Assembly (NCBI RefSeq): GCF_002865645.1
Contig: NW_020194685.1
Location: forward strand, 3,492,257-3,556,256
Direction of reading: 5' to 3'
DNA: 64,000 nucleotides
DNA from: Hyaloscypha bicolor E
Lineage: Eukaryota > Ascomycota > Leotiomycetes > Helotiales > Hyaloscyphaceae
How positions within the stretch are numbered: the stretch's first letter is position 1; every line of letters begins with the position of its first letter. The notes under the pieces were generated by a model. The model searched no databases, was not told the origin of the DNA, and saw only the letters and a list, made by a program, of their open reading frames with translations. Positions 9,787-23,500 of this stretch are shown piece after piece. The position numbers and the translations under genes were made by a program.

Positions 9787-10860
9787 TCACTCTTCAACTT
9801 CCTTCCCAAATCGCACTAATACATGCCAGAGGAGCTTCAACTCTTGCAGAACCTCGGGGAGGGTCCCTCTGTCTTTCCATGCCTCCGGATCCCCTGACAG
9901 CACTCTCACGGCTGTCCCAATTGCCTTCGCATTAATGAATCCGTTTTCCGCAATTCTCGCAGCTAGGGACGGCATTGTGGGGCCACGAAAATCCTTTGTG
10001 ACATGCACTATTTGCATACGAAACCCCTGATGCCAGCGTAAACGGAATTCGTATTTCAAAGACATCGCTTCGAGATCTCGCCCTGTATCAGTACCGTGGA
10101 ATGATGGATCCGCCACGAGTTCCAAGATATCCTTCACGAGAAGTATATCGCCGTGTACCTGAGCTTCCACATAATGGTCTAGGTTACGACTTGGGCCGGT
10201 TTCATTCTGGACTGGGTTGTTGAGGTTGATAATACGCTTCATGAGCTTTGAAGGACGAATGTTGGTCACGCCAAGGGCAAAATCCCGCGTAAAGCACTCC
10301 TCAAATGCAGCATCGAGGATGCCATGGAACTCCTCTACTGTACCATGATACTTTGGATCTGCTTGAGAGCCGCCAAATGTGAACGTCGACCGTTGCGACA
10401 CATCCGGCTTGAGTACGAAGAAGCAAGACCCAAACCTTGGGGCAGGACCATCAGGGCTGCGCATCAAATCCAGGGCGCCGTACTTGGGACGATGCGTAGC
10501 TTCAACACCACTGTATGCACCGTTGGAGAGGGACCGTTCCCATTCATCTCGTGGGGCTTCGGGAGCTGAGACGAGGCCGTTTGAGATGCCGGTCTCGAAC
10601 TGACTCTTGTAGATGCCATCCTCAAGGAGGCCGCTTGCGACGGTGCGATTTCCGACCGGACGATCTGGGTGGAAGTGCAGTGCGACACAAGCGTACTGGC
10701 GGATGGAGTCAAGAGCAAGATTAAGGGAGGAGGAGGGGATGTTGGACAGGCGTAGGATCGCGGTTAGGTTGTCGATCGCGTCTGCCTTGAGGGAGAGGGC
10801 ATCGGATCGCAACTGCGCGATTGCTCTTTGCTGTGAAGGGTATAGAGTGAGCCGAGACAT
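9787..10860 (-). CDS. DUF3626-family protein
   Basis: A single-exon gene of 357 residues, starting at an ATG, with no signal peptide or membrane segment. Motifs that I associate with the DUF3626 family are present: HFHPDR (about residues 62-67), GIYKSQFETGISNG (82-95), RPKYGALDL and PRFGSCFFVL (about 124-150), and HGDILLVKDILELVADPSF near 236-254. The family has no established biochemical role and occurs mainly in bacteria with scattered fungal members. Lack of introns, unlike most neighbours, fits possible acquisition from bacteria, but this is inference. It is flanked by AT-rich DNA downstream of the protease gene. Confidence 0.82.
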   Translation of the reverse strand: MSRLTLYPSQQRAIAQLRSDALSLKADAIDNLTAILRLSNIPSSSLNLALDSIRQYACVALHFHPDRPVGNRTVASGLLEDGIYKSQFETGISNGLVSAPEAPRDEWERSLSNGAYSGVEATHRPKYGALDLMRSPDGPAPRFGSCFFVLKPDVSQRSTFTFGGSQADPKYHGTVEEFHGILDAAFEECFTRDFALGVTNIRPSKLMKRIINLNNPVQNETGPSRNLDHYVEAQVHGDILLVKDILELVADPSFHGTDTGRDLEAMSLKYEFRLRWHQGFRMQIVHVTKDFRGPTMPSLAARIAENGFINAKAIGTAVRVLSGDPEAWKDRGTLPEVLQELKLLWHVLVRFGKEVEE

Positions 10861-11572
10861 TGCTTTATAGCGAGGCGCGAGTAACAGAAGTAATCCTACT
10901 ACTAAGAAGTAATAGGGCAGAACAATTAGTATATTAAAGAGGAATACGTGGGGATGTAACTAATAATATAAGCTTAAGTGCTGAGAATATAACTAAGAAA
11001 GAGACGAGAGAAAAAAAGAATAAGAAAAAGATATAATGAGAAGCGTTCGCTCAAGCGTAGCCGAGCGCACTTGACTAGATATATAACTATCTCTTAAATT
11101 CCTATTATACTAGCTTAAGAAAGAAGTGAAAAAAAAAGAAAAAGTTATATATAAATACTTCTTAAAATATAAAATGAAAATAGTTTTATTATAATATATT
11201 ATATTTATTTTAAGAGCTTAAATTTAAGTTATTAAGCCTCGTTTTTATATAATTACTTAAAGTAATTTTTGTTTTTGTTTTAATTAATATTTAACTTTAA
11301 CTCTTAATAACTTGGCTTATATAAGACGGATTCTTATAAAAAGTAAGTCCAGAAATCGGCCTAAATTAGGGGATTCAATATATAGAATTTTTATAATAAT
11401 TTGTTTAATAAAAATAGAGAACCTTATAGAGATTTCCATTTCCCTGAAGTGTTCTTAATGAAAAGTCATCGAGTTCTCAGAGAACTCCATAGCGGGTTGC
11501 TATAGGACGCCTTGAGTTCACCCAAGAAAGGGGCTAATCCCTGCCCATTACTGTCGCGAATAGCTCATAATA
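10861..11572. other. AT-rich intergenic block
   Basis: Very AT-rich from about 10900 to 11450, with no open frame or recognisable element. Composition matches RIP-affected DNA elsewhere in the window, so it may be a decayed repeat. It contains a GC-richer island at 11042-11075. Confidence 0.5.
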
Positions 11573-13773
11573 TCAAGCGAGCGCCATAAACGCCGCAAGC
11601 AATACAGGATATTTCGGCGTCCCCAACCCCGTAACGGGATCCCACCCAGCAACAGAAGTAAAGCCTGCCGTCCCACACCCTTGATTGCCCCCAGTGGTGA
11701 TATCTGTAAACGCCCCGGGGTTAGCATACAAGGTCGGATTAATAAACCCCACAGCGCTCTTCCCAGCAGCAATCCTCTGCTCATTGATCAGCGTGATAAT
11801 ACTTCCAAACACAGGCGCCGAAGCGGACGTCCCATAAACCAATGACAAGGAGCCATCCGCAGCAACAACATAGTTGGCACCGTTGGCAGACACATCGGGA
11901 AAGCCGCGTACGGTTTGGGAATTATTGTATTGCGTGGCTGTATACGAGGGCTTGTGGGATGTGAAATAGGTGGAGATGGCGGAGGATTGGTATGAAGGCA
12001 TGGCAAAGACGTTGCTGAAGCCGCCACCGGAGTAAATTACTGTTTCGCAGGCTTCTTCGGGGTTAGTTGCTGTGACGGCTGTGTTGGGCTTGATCTGCGT
12101 GGCGCCTACGGCCGTGATGTAAGGGCAGGTGCCGGGGAAGGAGGGGTTGAATGTTCCTGAGCCGCCGGAGTTGAGGGTTCCTCCTGCGCACTTGGCGCTG
12201 GTGCAGCATTCGGCGCTGTTTCCTGCTACGCCATTGTCTCCAGAGGAGTAGAGAACTGTCACCCCGGCGAGACCGAGCTTCATATACTCGTTGCATTGAC
12301 GGACCTCGTAGGCGGCGGGTAGATCGGCTTCGTTGTACCCGTATGAGGTTGAGATCACGGAGGTAGGTGCGAAGGTACCGCAGTTTGCTGCTCCTTTGTA
12401 GCCGCCTGAGGCTGTATCGGGATAGATGCCATCACTGAGTTTCAGCGTTAGTTAGGACAATAGCTGAAGAGAAGACGGGACTCACTAAGTTGCATCATCT
12501 CCTCCGCCTGAAGTGCAGTATGATGCATCGATGGCATCTAAGAAGTTATTGAAAGAAGCGCCCTCGACAGTGTCACCTGTTTGGTACAGCGTGACCTTTT
12601 GTGGGTACACTGTATTTTGTTAGAAATTCTGACGAATGCTGTATTGTGCATCGGATCAACCTACCCAGTGCAATGGCATACTGAAGGTCGAGATCTGATT
12701 CACCGTTGTAACTGAAGCTCTGAGTTGTGGTCTGGACAATCGCGCCATCAATTAGATCAACAGTCGGACCTGTCCCGGATGAAATTTGACGTTGCAAATT
12801 GGAGTAGAACAGATTCAGATCAGACTGCAGATAAGCTTGCGGCGTGTATTCAACGATACCATATGAAGATCTGGTCATGTGAGAATGTGTTCAAGAATCA
12901 AGAACTTTGGAGAACCGTACTGTGCCAATGTACCATTTGTGAAATTGTACAATGCTCGAAGACAATCCGGGGTGATATAAGTAAAGCAATTCGCCAAACT
13001 GAACGTGACCTGAGGCTGCTGAACGGCAAGTTCTGCAATGGGGTTGGGATTTTCTTTGACCTGGGTGACCGGCTTAATTTTCAGGCTTCGGCCTTCCAGA
13101 TCTCTTCGCTTTTTCTCCAACTTGACGGTGGCGTCAAAGTGGACAGTTGGCGTGATGAAATCAACGTGCTCTCGAATATGCGCTGGTAAGCTGTATGATT
13201 CGCAGGCCAGGTGGTCTTTGCCTGTCGTGGCGTGAGTATAGATGCCGTATTCCGTTTGAAGAAGGGACTCGGCCTCCTCGACAGTCACATCGAACTTGAT
13301 CCAAGTGAGACTTTTGGACATCTTGATTCTCTCGGAATCAATGCCGCTATCGACGAGCCACTCCTTAACTGCAGCAATAGTGGTTGTTGATGGGGCGAAC
13401 CTCTCTTTGATCTACTTTTGTTAATTTTAATCGGAGTGGAGAACCTCAACTCACCAACCTTATCAAATGTCCAGTGCTTGCCATAGTTTGGTGACGTAGG
13501 GTGAGAGACGTCCATCAAAACTGGGGATATCAGCAATGGTCCCATGGAGGAGGCAAATTATTGCTCACATTCATACCCACTATCGAGATTCCGCTGCGTC
13601 AACCCAATGGACATTGGGATGATAGCATCGCCATTCAGTTTGAGATCACTCCGACGAGACCACTTGTTCATCTGAGTTTCTCGCTTCTCGTGCACAACAT
13701 GTGAGACAGGGGCCGGGGCGGCAAGGGCGATAGCCGCAAATCCAGTAACGAATGCCAAGACAGAGAGCTTCAT
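11573..13773 (-). CDS. sedolisin (tripeptidyl-peptidase-like, S53) protease
   Basis: A secreted acid serine-carboxyl peptidase. Six exons (13773-13569, 13520-13459, 13411-12921, 12870-12665, 12609-12486, 12434-11573) total 1950 nt, 649 residues; introns are 47-55 bp. The start is the ATG giving signal peptide MKLSVLAFVTGFAAIALAA; in-frame sequence upstream has no ATG. The pro-domain (DVSHPTSPNYGKHWT) is followed by the catalytic domain. Catalytic Glu310 and Asp314 (GESDLD), oxyanion Asp429 (SSGDNG) and nucleophile Ser566 (YGTSASAP) are all present, as is the C-terminal calcium-site region (DITTGGNQGC, GWDPVTGLGTP). All catalytic residues intact suggests an active enzyme that releases peptides from extracellular protein at low pH. 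The second intron uses donor GTTGGT. Distance from other hydrolases in the window suggests independent control. Confidence 0.92.
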
Positions 13774-15598
13774 GACCGTAGACAAAATGTAAAGATGGAT
13801 AGCTGGATGCCCTTACAATGGGGTAGCTTGACGAGATATATAGCTAGGAGTTTCGGGCATGGTCCTCCTCAAGCTCTGTGGCTCGCCCAATACAAATAAA
13901 GGCACGCCCGCGAGGTGCCATTAAGGTTGTCCGTGCTAAAGACCAAGACATTCCCGCTGTCAGAATCTCGTCAATGATAAGGCCTCCGCAATGTTACATG
14001 CGCTTGGAAACTGCACCCTCAATAGGAAGGTTCTTAAGTTCGGGGGAAAATCAAGTGCCTTTTGCTAAAGTGGTAGATTCGACCTAACCTTGCGATGCCA
14101 CAGGGATGAAATATGTGTCTTGTCCAGACTCCAGGATTGCAGAAGCTGCGGTGAGCTAAAATAGCATAGCTATTAGACTACTGCTAACTAAAGGAGAATT
14201 GACTGCCATTTCAGGTTATTTTCTTGACGATTGTCAGAAGTTAGTCACCAGGGCCATTCCTTTAGGAAGGTATGCAGAAAAAACCAATACTTCAAAGGTG
14301 TGTGAGGACTGCGGAGGTGTTGCGGCGGTGCGATGAAGGGCCGTGAGTTGTGAGCATGTTCGTGATGTCCTCTTTTATCACAGGCATCCTTGATTCCTTA
14401 TCAATGCACCAACGGTGAGGGGTGGTGATAAGCAAAAGAAGAGCTGACTACGAACGGATTAACCCCTGCTTGACTGCGAGTCGGCATTGAAGAGGCACAT
14501 ATTCAGGGATGGTGACATAAGTCGGCCTTATCGTGCTCAACGGCGAAGCGGGGGGAAGTGGGTCGTGGAGTGAGATCTGATTGAGGAAGGAGGTTTGGAT
14601 GTGGAGGTCTAGTTAGACCTTGCTTTGCACACGCGCCGGCGCGACTCCACCTTTACAGATTGCGTCCGACCCATGAAGAAATGGACGAAATCCTCGTGAC
14701 ATCCTGGCTGTAGGCGGTAAAAGCCACTATAGCAAGTCAAGTACTCAATCACTTGACATTGGTCCTCGATTGCCTGTGATCTCCTAGCTCTTCAACTGTC
14801 CTCAAATTACAGCTGCTCAAGAGCTGGACTGTGGTCTAGAGCGTCTGAGCGTCCACTAGGGAGCTGGTGTGGCTCTGCCTGCATGCAAGTGACGCTTCTG
14901 GCTTGAATGCCCAGGAATAATACAGGACTTGAAGACATGGCACACAGCCATTCGGTGTACCGGATTTATGAAAACATATCGCTTGCACGCAAAGAGAGTC
15001 GATTTCGGGACGGAAATGGTGGTGTGGGAAAACTAGTGCGTCGTCTTACAGGAAACTGCCTTAGTCAGCAGCTCTCGGGCCAATTGCAGCACCCGGATTT
15101 TAGTGTGTAACTAGACACTTCCTCACATAAGAAATAGGTTTCTTTATATACAAAGTACTCTTCTTTTCCTAAAAGTATTTTATTAACTCATATATATAAT
15201 ATATTATAATAATAAGAGCTTAGAAATCTTGAACTTAGAAATACTATTATTAAATAAATTATATTTAAATAAAATTTTAAGAGAATTATAATTAAAATAA
15301 AGCTTAAAACTTATTATTAATCTTTAATAAAGCTAAAAATATAATATATTGAAACTCGATTTTATATTTAATATATAATACTTGTATTAAGCTTATTATT
15401 ATATAATTATATTTTTTATTTTTTCGAAAATTAAAACTTGCTTTAGTTTCTTTTCTTAATAAATTCTCTTTATATTAAGAATTACCTGTTTTTATATATT
15501 AAAGGCCTAGCTTATAGTAAAGAATTATATTATAATATAAGTTATAGAATTATTATATATATATAGAAAATACTAGCCAAAATTATTGAAATTCCGGC
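13774..15598. other. intergenic: protease promoter, then transition to AT-rich DNA
   Basis: 13774 to about 13880 contains the protease promoter and short leader. From there to about 15110 composition is ordinary but no conserved frame or RNA gene was recognised. From about 15120 the sequence becomes extremely AT-rich and leads into the retrotransposon nest. Confidence 0.5.
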
Positions 15599-15861
15599 TA
15601 ATATAATAGATATATATAATAATATATAGACAGATATTAGATATTATAGATCTAGTTTTCTATTTTAGGTAAAGCTTATAATTAGAATTATATAAATAAT
15701 CGGAATTATACGAATTATATAGAATTATATTTCCTAATTAAATAAAAGGCTTTATATATTTGGCTAAGTACTAGAAAATATATAAAGAGATGCTTCTAGC
15801 TTTAAAAAGAGGTATTAATTAGTCTTTTATTAGAATTAATTCTTGGAATTAGTTATATTTA
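15599..15861 (+). repeat. 5' LTR of gypsy element A
   Basis: 263 bp, matching 36668-36930 along its whole length with differences that are nearly all C/T or A/G. Ends read TA..TA, as expected if TG..CA termini were hit by RIP. Confidence 0.85.
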
Positions 15862-17879
15862 TAAGTATTACTCTATAGCTTATTTACCTTAATTACTTAT
15901 ATATTACTTTACTATTATATACTTTATATTCTAATTAATTTAATTTTTAGAGAATAGTTTATTACGAGATAGTTAAGCTATTAATAAATAAAACTATTAA
16001 TAGCTAAAGTATTAACTAGAAAAAGCGCCTCTATTATTACTAGAATAACTCAGCTAGATATCTAGAAAAGTATCTAGTTAGGTACTCTTTATATTACCTA
16101 ATTAGAAAAAGGAAATAGAACTTAGATATTTCTAGAACTAGCTAGTAAAATAATAATAATAGAGAAATTAGTAGCGGTTTGCTATTATATTACTAAATTA
16201 AAAACAGAAATATAATAGAAAAAGAATTTAAAGAAGTTAGAAGCTTAAATCTATTATTTTAAAAACATTCAGATACCTAATATAAAATCTATTATAATTC
16301 CGGTAATACTCTTAGTTTAAAAGGCTTTAAAAACCCGAAAACTGCTTATTTATAAAAGAAAGAATATTAAAGAATCCCAGAACTTTTTTTACTAAATAGA
16401 ATTATCTAAGCTACTAATATAATAAAGATTATATATTATACTTTCTGTTTTAAAAATATAAAAAGTAATTAATAAATATTAATATTATAAATTAGAAGAC
16501 CTTTATTAAATTTATAAAAAATTCTATTTTAAATTTAGAAAACTATAATAATAATGCCTTTACTAAATTTAAAAATACTAAATAATAGCTAGGCTAAAGT
16601 ATTTAAAGCTTTATATCTTATTTAAATAGCCTATTAGATAATTTAGATTATATAAATTTATTATAAAAGCAAAATAACTTATTTAATAGCTTAAGATAAA
16701 AGATTTGAAATAAGATTAATTATTAAGGAAATATTTTATAAGAAAGAGAAAAGTTTATTTCTATAGCTATAAGAATTAAAAATAATTTAAATCTATTTAT
16801 TTAATAGAAATATAATAAGCTAATAAAATAGTAAAAGAAAAAGAATAGAAGAAAAGAGAAAGAAAATAATAAAAGAAAATAAAAAAGAAATATATTTCTA
16901 TTACGAGATTTATAAAACCGAAATAATAAAGATATAGTAATAAAGTCTAATATAATACTTATATTAAGATCTATAAAACCGGATATAATTTACTTTATTT
17001 ACTAGAAAAAGAATTATTATATTATTATATACCCAAATTAAAAGAAACCGACTTATTATAACTATAATAAGTCTAGTTATAAAATATATAAATATCTAGA
17101 ATTAAAGAAGTCAGGAAATAAATATATTTTATAATAGTTATATTTATTTATATTATAAAAAATAAAGTACTTAAAACGAGAATAGTAATTAAAGTTATTA
17201 TTAAAATAAAGAAAAGTAAATAAAGAATTAAAGTATTAATTAATTCAGATATAGAAGCCAATTATATAAAAAGAAAATTAGTTTTAAATATAAATATATT
17301 ATTAATATTAAAAGTAATTTCTTTATTCTTATTAGAAAAAAAAAGATTTATTTATATAGAGATTATATTTTTAAAATTATTACCAAAAATATATTAAAGA
17401 ACTAAAAGAAAACTAATATATATTTTATATTATATAATTTTAATCTAAACTATATTAATATAATACTTGAATTTCTATAGCTTTATTAGATTAATTTTCT
17501 AATTTCTTTTAGAAAAATAATATAAAAATACTATATTTAATTATAAAAGATTAAAATTCTAAATATTAGAAAGTTTATTAAAGTAATAAAATACAAGATA
17601 TATATTTTTCTATTAATTACTTATTTTATAATAGATAGCTAAAAGATTACTACTATTATTATAAATGAAATAGTTATATTTCTTAAGAAATATTAGAATC
17701 TTTTTCGAGTATTTTCTATAGAAACTATAAATATATTATCTGACTATTATATAATAAAATATTATATAAATCTGGAATTAGAATTCTAATTACTATATAG
17801 TTTTATATATATATTATTAGAAAAAGAACTTAAAATTCTTTAGAAATATCTTAATACTAGTTTAGAAAAAAAAAATCTA

Positions 17880-18330
17880 TTATTTTATTAGCCTAGCTAG
17901 TATTCTAATTATATTTATTTCAAAGAAAAGAAGTAGCCTATATTTATATATTAATTACTAGAATCTGAATAAAATTATTATTAAGAACCAAATATTATTA
18001 TTATTTATTAATAAAATAATAAATAAGCTTTATAAAATAAAAAAATATATAAAGCTAAACTTAAAAAATATTTATTATTAGTTATAAATACAGGAAAGTA
18101 ATAAGTAAAAAACAGTATTTCAAATATATTATAAATATTTTAAATACTATATTATATTTTTTAAACTATTTAATACTTTAGTAATATTTCAGATATATAT
18201 TAATTATATATTAATAGGTCTTATAAATATTATTTATATAGTTTATTTAGATAATATTTAATTTATTTAGAGAATCTAGAATAATATATAATAGTAGTTT
18301 AATATATTTTTAAGTAATTATAATAGTATT
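17880..18330 (+). pseudogene. reverse transcriptase relic of gypsy element A
   Basis: Conceptual translation with many stops retains spaced RT landmarks: a KLNLKNIYY segment (usual form KLDL..AYH), FKLFNTLVIFQIYIN (usual PFGL.NAP..FQ), then YLDNI where the family has YLDDI. Substitutions are those produced by G-to-A and C-to-T change. The frame is interrupted about 600 bp later by the copia LTR. Confidence 0.75.
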
Positions 18331-18879
18331 AGCTTTTTATAAACTTAGTAAAATATAAGTTTAATATAAAAAAATAGATTTTCTAGAATTTATAGTTAGC
18401 CTAAATAATATAAAAATAAAAGCTAGTCGAATTATAGCTATTAGGGAATAGCTAGTTTTAAAAAATAATATTCGAGAAATTCAAGTATTTCTGGGTTTTA
18501 CTAACTTTTACTAGAGATTTATTTATAAATATTTTAGAATAATAAAAGAATTAACTAATTTATTAAAAACTAATAGAAACCTATAATATTATTTTAGCTA
18601 GATAAATAAGGCAAATAAGGCTTTTAAGAAACTATAAATTATATTTATAATAGTATTAATTTTTTATTATTTTAATCTAGTCTTAAAAAATTTATATAAA
18701 AATAAGTATTCTAGAATTTATAATTATAAATATAATTTTCTAGTTCTTTAATAAAGAAATAAAAGCCAAATAATACTTTATTATTTTTTATTTAAAAAAG
18801 ATAACTATAATTAAAAGTAAATATAAAATATATAATTCTAAACTTTTAATTATTATTCTAGTATTTTATATTTAGTAAT

Positions 18880-19193
18880 TATTAGTTTACTAATAATATA
18901 TAGTACTATTATATAGGTATAGAAATACTAGTTATATTAGTTAGTAAAGTTATTATTTGTTTAGAAATAGGGATTATAATATTATAATATTAATATATAA
19001 TCCCTAAATCTGCTAAGCCTAAAGGAGTCTAGTTTACTAATCGAGTTACTAATAGGATGCAAGGTTATATAACTATATCCCGTATCCCATATCCTATTAC
19101 CTATATCCTATTACTTATATCTTATTACCTATATCCCGTATCCCGTATTCCGTAACTACGCACGTGACTCCCAAAGGAATAGCTATACTAATA
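18880..19193 (-). repeat. 3' LTR of the copia element (less mutated copy)
   Basis: 314 bp. It retains many C and G bases (for example ACGCACGTGACTCCC near 19157) that are T or A in the partner at 24902-25215. It includes a run of degenerate TATCCYR-like 7-bp repeats at about 19075-19150. Confidence 0.85.
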
Positions 19194-20279
19194 CTAGAAA
19201 CTCTTTAAAAACGCGAAAAATAATATCTTTTTCTAATTATATACAAATTCCCTAATCCGGCCTAGTACCAGATTTCCCAAATATTCTATATATTTATATT
19301 ACTTCCGAGGTTTTGGTTATATACTAAAGACTATAGCCTTTTATATATAACTTTCCCTCTTATAATATTCTTTTATTTCATATATTTATTTCTTGCCCTA
19401 TTTATACTTAACTTATTTCTCTATATCTAATTATATGGTATTTATATTAATTAGGTATTTGAGAGTATTTATTAGCTTCGATTTTATTATAGAGTTAGTA
19501 GAATTTGATTTTCCCTTAATCTATTTAACTTCTATAATCTCTTATTATTTATATATCTAGTAAAGATATATTATATTAATTATTAGATGCTTTTCTCGAA
19601 TAGTTCCTAATTTAATAAGGCATTTATATAATAACTTTGAATTCGTATAGATTACTAGTAGTAGTTCCATTTCTAGTATTCTATTAATTATAGATTTAAC
19701 TAAAGTGCCTATATTAAAGCCGTAAGCCATATTATAGAGTTCTAAAGCTAGAATATTTCTAGTAACTTTCTTATATTTAGTAAAGAACTAGTAAATAATA
19801 TTAGTATATCTAGTTCCGTTTACTAGAACTAGAATATATCCGATTTGGGAAAAGAGATCTCTATTATTTGTAAATAAAGTATTTATAAAAATAATTAAAT
19901 ATAAGAACTTCTTTACTAGCTTTACGAATCTTAGTTCTCTGGTAGTATTCTTAATTTGCTATTAAATGCGCTTATTAAGTGCCTTTATATTAGTTTCCGA
20001 GAGTTTAATAGTTTAAATAGTAATTAATAGGTTATATAAAGCTTCTAGTTAATAGATTAATATAATATATATTCCTCTAGTATATTAGGTAATATATTAG
20101 TCCTTAATAGAGAGATCTTAACGAATAGTACTCCTACTACTTATAGTAATAGTATTTTTTATAGAAATAATTCAGAGGTTTTTATATTAGTATTCTTATA
20201 TAAAAGTAATTCTAGTAATATCTATATAAATAATATTTCTATTAAACTTGAGATTATAATTAATAGTAAGGTATTTATA

Positions 20280-20505
20280 CTTCTTAGCTAAGAACTTAAC
20301 CTCTTGGAGCTTTAGTTACTTTGTTTTTACAAAATTATTAGTTCTAATAAATAGAGTATTATTAGTTTAAAGGCTAATAATTCCAAAGAGTTACTTGCTA
20401 TAAAAAAGGCAAGGGTTATAAGTTAACTATTCTATAGAAAGCTCGTTAATATAATAGGAATAGTAAGTCTTAAACTAGTAGTTCCTAGCTTCTGGTATAC
20501 TATAT
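20280..20505 (-). pseudogene. reverse transcriptase relic of copia element
   Basis: Minus-strand translation retains the ordered motifs PCLFYS, LFGIISLQTNNTLF and KFLAKKYKYLT with few stops. The order matches the C-terminal part of fungal Ty1/copia RT. The two active-site aspartates appear as Asn-Asn, consistent with G-to-A change, so it cannot be active. Confidence 0.75.
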
Positions 20506-23500
20506 AGTAGTTTTATAACCTTTAGAACCAAATTATTATTTAGATTTAGCTTTCTAGTAAGCTTATAAGATAAGTTAATATAAAAATTATAGTTAAGTAA
20601 GGTTATTAATTAGATATAAGCTTGCGAGATATTATATAAATATAGTTTTATAGTATCTATTATTATAGTAGTAATACTAAGAATAATTCTCTAGCTAATA
20701 TATTAAATAATAAGTAATTATATTAATACTATATGTTTCTTACTATTATTATAAGCCTGGATAACTAGTCTCGATTTCTTAAACTCTCTCTCTATATCCT
20801 TATTTTTAATCTTATTAATAAACCGGGAATTAAAGATATATATCTCTTTTAGTACCTGAAATCTAGAAGTAACTTTAAATATACCCTTTTCTAGGAAACT
20901 AGCGACTTTAACTTAATAGGAGTTCTTATATAGGTTATTATCCTATAGAAATACTATAAAATCCGGGTTCTTATAAGGGTATTCTCTATTATACTTTAGT
21001 GAAATAGCGGGAATAGTAAGAGGAATTATACCTATATTACCTTTAGTCTTACTATAAAGTTCGGGAATAGGTTCAGGTTCGGGGCCATTAGTAATAACCT
21101 TAATATCTCCTATATAAAAGGGCTTTATAGAGGTTAAGCAGAAAGTAGTATTACTATATAATAGAGCTAGTATATAGTTTTCTCTATTAATAGCTATTAG
21201 CTTATATGGCTTATCCTAACTACTAGATTAACTAGTATTTCCTTTATACTATATAAAAACATCCAAATTTAAGAGAAGTTTATAGATATTAGTAATACTA
21301 GAACTATTTCGGGTATTTAGGGTATTTATAATCTGGTATCTAGCTTAAAGCTTCTGAATTTCTACTATTACCTTCTTAAATACTACTAATTACTATAATA
21401 TAATTAGTAATAGGGTATTATATTTAGTTATTCGGGATAAAATACTATAAATTAAGAGAATTAGGATAATATTATTAGGTCTAGCAGAATTATTAATAGC
21501 CTTAAAAGCTATTTAAAATACGGTATTCTTATTAATTCTATTAATTTCGGCTATAATAATAAGATAAGTATATTAAATCGGGCTATAGTAGTATTCTATA
21601 ATTCTAACGGAACTATAAGCTTTTATAAGAACAATTTTAACCTTAATTTCTATAGTATTTACAAGCTAAGTAAACTTCTTATTAGTAAACTACTTTCCGG
21701 TATCTGCTATAATCTAATTAAAAGGGCCTAAATAAGTATTAATCTAATACTATTTTAAGGTATCTCAAGTATATAATATACTAATATTTTAAAGCTATTA
21801 GCCGGCTTAATATCAAGTACCTTTATTAATAATATAAAGTATAGGCTTACTAGAAATATAAAAAATATTAATAATAATAAAGTAATTAAAGCTAATATTA
21901 TCTCTTAGGTTAAACTTAAATTATTCCGGTAATTATCCGAATTTCTGGTATTATTCGTAGTACTTTATAAGATACTTAAGGGCTTCTATATTAATATTAT
22001 AGCCTGCTTATTCTAGTATGTTTTAAAGCTTACTAATAAATAAATAACTAAAACAGTAGTATAAATATTATAATTTAATCTCTATAAGAAAGCAGGAATT
22101 ATAAATAAAGAATTCGGAAATAAAGCTTTATAGAATAGTATTTCAAAGCAAGAAAAAGTATCTAAAACATTATACTATAAGTATGAAGTATTTATTAGAA
22201 GTAATAAGATAATTAGTAAGATTATTAAAATAAACTCCTAGTTTATTTATATTAGCCAAACTAAGTAAGAATAAAGTTTTTATAGATATAATATGGAATT
22301 ATACTTGTCTAATTAGTATTCTTACTATTATAAATCTAATAGAAGATATAGATCTAATATTAAACTAGATATTAATTTAATTTTTAGTAATTTCATTAAG
22401 TTTAATATTATTATTAGTTTGCTATAAAGCTTGGAATTAGTTAGAACTAGTAGTTAAGAATCTGGAAACTCTAGTATTAATTATAACTTTATAAAAGTAG
22501 TAAGTATTATATTTTAATATATTATTAATTATAAATATCTGGGTATTTTCTATTTATTTAATAGATTCTAAGATATAGTTTTTGCCTATTATCTAGTATA
22601 TAAGGGAAAGGGAAATAAGGTTATTTATAAGGGTATTAGTTATAGGAATAGTAAGAATAAGAGCTATAAGAGCGGCTAGAAAGCTCTTAATAGAAATAAA
22701 ATAGAAATTAAAGTAATATTTCTTTCCTTTATCCGTTTCTACTAGTAAGGCTTTAAAAGCATTACTTACTAGTTTATTCTTACTATTTTCATTATTTTCT
22801 TTTTTTTTAAATTCGATAATATATTATATATAAGTACTATTAAAGTATTTATTAAAGTTATAGGTATTTCGGGATCTAAATTAGTAAATGTTTTTATTCT
22901 TAAATTAAGCCTTTTTAGTCTCTTATTTCTCTAGTATATATTTTTATAAGTAGTATTCGGGTCTTTTATATATAAAATACAACTTTGGAATATACTTATT
23001 ATAATTACAGGGTTTAGAATAGTTATTATAGATTCCAAAATTATAACTAGGTTTATATTAATAATTTCCGGACAGATAGTAGTTTAGAGGGTTTTAAAAA
23101 TAGTATTATTAATTAGTAAAATAGGTTTTAGTAATAATTTATTACTTTTTCTTATAGGTAATAATAAATAATTAAAGCTTATTAATAAGCTAGCCGAGAT
23201 TATTAGAAGAGTCCGAAACTATATATTAGTATACTAGTAAGCCTTAATAGGAGATAATAATCTTATTATATAGGAATTTAGTATTTTATAAAGCAAGAGC
23301 AAGGCTATATTATAATTTATATAAGTTATTAATTAGTATTTAGATAAGCTCAAATATTGTCTTTTTAAGGTTCTTTACTATTATAGTTATTAAGGTAATA
23401 GTATTTTATTTATCTAAATTTCAATAATAGAAACCGGAGTCTTTAAAGAAATTATAAATATTTATATAGGCCTCTTTATATATGTGGCTCGAGAGCTAGT

